DNA of 5,302 nucleotides from NCBI GenBank assembly GCA_964613075.1, contig CAZTFV010000071.1:1-5302 (forward strand). Direction: 5' to 3'. This DNA comes from CAYWEP01 sp964613075 (GTDB lineage Bacteria; Patescibacteriota; Microgenomatia; Levybacterales; UBA12049). Numbering within the stretch: the stretch's first letter is position 1; every line of letters begins with the position of its first letter. Shown here in pieces: positions 5,044-5,302 of this stretch. The notes beneath the pieces are model-generated. The model was given only the letters and a program-made list of their open reading frames with translations. It did not search any database and was not told where the DNA came from. A program made the position numbers and the translations under genes.

Positions 5044-5060
5044 TAAAGCAAGCAATTATT

Positions 5061-5302
5061 ATGGACAATACAGGTCAAACTCAAACACCGCCCACAACCC
5101 CTCCGCCAAGTCAGCAACCTACGCCTCCTTCACCTGCCTCTGCCCCGCCTACGTCACCACCTCAGACTCCACCATCACAGCCACATCCATCAGGAAAAAA
5201 ACCATATACGATTTTTGTTGTCATTGGCATTTTAGTCGTGCTCGTTGTGATTCTCGCTTTCCTCCTCCCGGCTCTTATGCGAAGTAAAACAGAAGAGCCT
5301 GT
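5061..5302 (+). CDS. Proline-rich single-pass membrane protein, N-terminal fragment
   Basis: The open frame starts at ATG 5061 and runs off the window after 80 codons without a stop. The first 44 residues are low complexity, with 17 prolines plus many Thr, Ser and Gln (TPPTTPPPSQQP, then repeated PP units). A Gly-Lys-Lys boundary follows, then a strong transmembrane segment at about 50-72 (TIFVVIGILVVLVVILAFLLPAL), then charged RSKTEEP. This is the layout of a membrane protein with a disordered proline-rich cytoplasmic N-terminus and an extracellular C-terminal domain beyond the window (type II, N-in). Such tethers are common in small-genome bacteria, and the function lies in the missing domain. 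A good upstream promoter supports the start. A competing frame from 4997 to 5287 covers the same DNA but gives no sensible protein. Confidence 0.75.
   Translation, partial: MDNTGQTQTPPTTPPPSQQPTPPSPASAPPTSPPQTPPSQPHPSGKKPYTIFVVIGILVVLVVILAFLLPALMRSKTEEP

Noticed and set aside
4997..5287. 96-codon plus-strand open frame near the right end
   Set aside because: It is the shifted frame of the proline-rich membrane protein. The 5061 frame gives a coherent proline-rich region plus membrane segment and sits right behind a promoter.

Overview
The window looks like a contig piece from a small-genome bacterium, most likely a Candidate Phyla Radiation (Patescibacteria, perhaps Microgenomates-like) lineage. 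The evidence is indirect. Genes are short and tightly packed, TGA behaves as a normal stop, and orphan proteins sit between widespread enzymes. Intergenic palindromic repeats such as CCTGCCTGCC/GGCAGGCAGG and CCCTGAGCGGAG...TCGAAGGG resemble ones I associate with such genomes. No marker gene settles the taxonomy.

Layout, left to right. (1) 1-179, + strand: the 3' end of a class I PLP-dependent aminotransferase. (2) 176-1708, +: a membrane-anchored sulfatase of the N-acetylglucosamine-6-sulfatase-like type with an intact CCPSR maturation motif; its start overlaps the aminotransferase stop. (3) 1744-2637, +: an exported or membrane-anchored protein of unknown function with a conserved-looking C-terminal block. 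(4) 2638-2762: a 125-bp noncoding gap packed with four consecutive hairpins. (5) 2763-3095, +: a small, highly charged helical protein of unknown function. (6) 3177-4559, +: a complete Glu/Leu/Phe/Val-family dehydrogenase, best read as glutamate dehydrogenase. (7) 4485-4952, - strand: a YccU-like CoA-binding protein, convergent with the dehydrogenase and overlapping it by 75 bp. (8) 4953-5060: a divergent promoter region. (9) 5061 to the window end, +: the start of a proline-rich, single-pass membrane protein cut by the window edge.

The aminotransferase and glutamate dehydrogenase both connect amino acids to 2-oxo acids, so the region touches nitrogen and carbon exchange, although they are separated by unrelated genes and need not form one pathway. 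The sulfatase and the 297-aa protein are both predicted to act outside the cytoplasmic membrane and may be co-transcribed (35-bp gap).

The most unusual content is repeat-related rather than a recognisable defence or mobile system. A mosaic repeat forms the last part of both convergent reading frames, giving each protein a repeat-encoded tail. A second mosaic repeat separates the 297-aa gene, which is followed by an orphan Shine-Dalgarno sequence, from the 110-aa gene. I found no CRISPR array, tRNA, rRNA, transposase or toxin-antitoxin pair.
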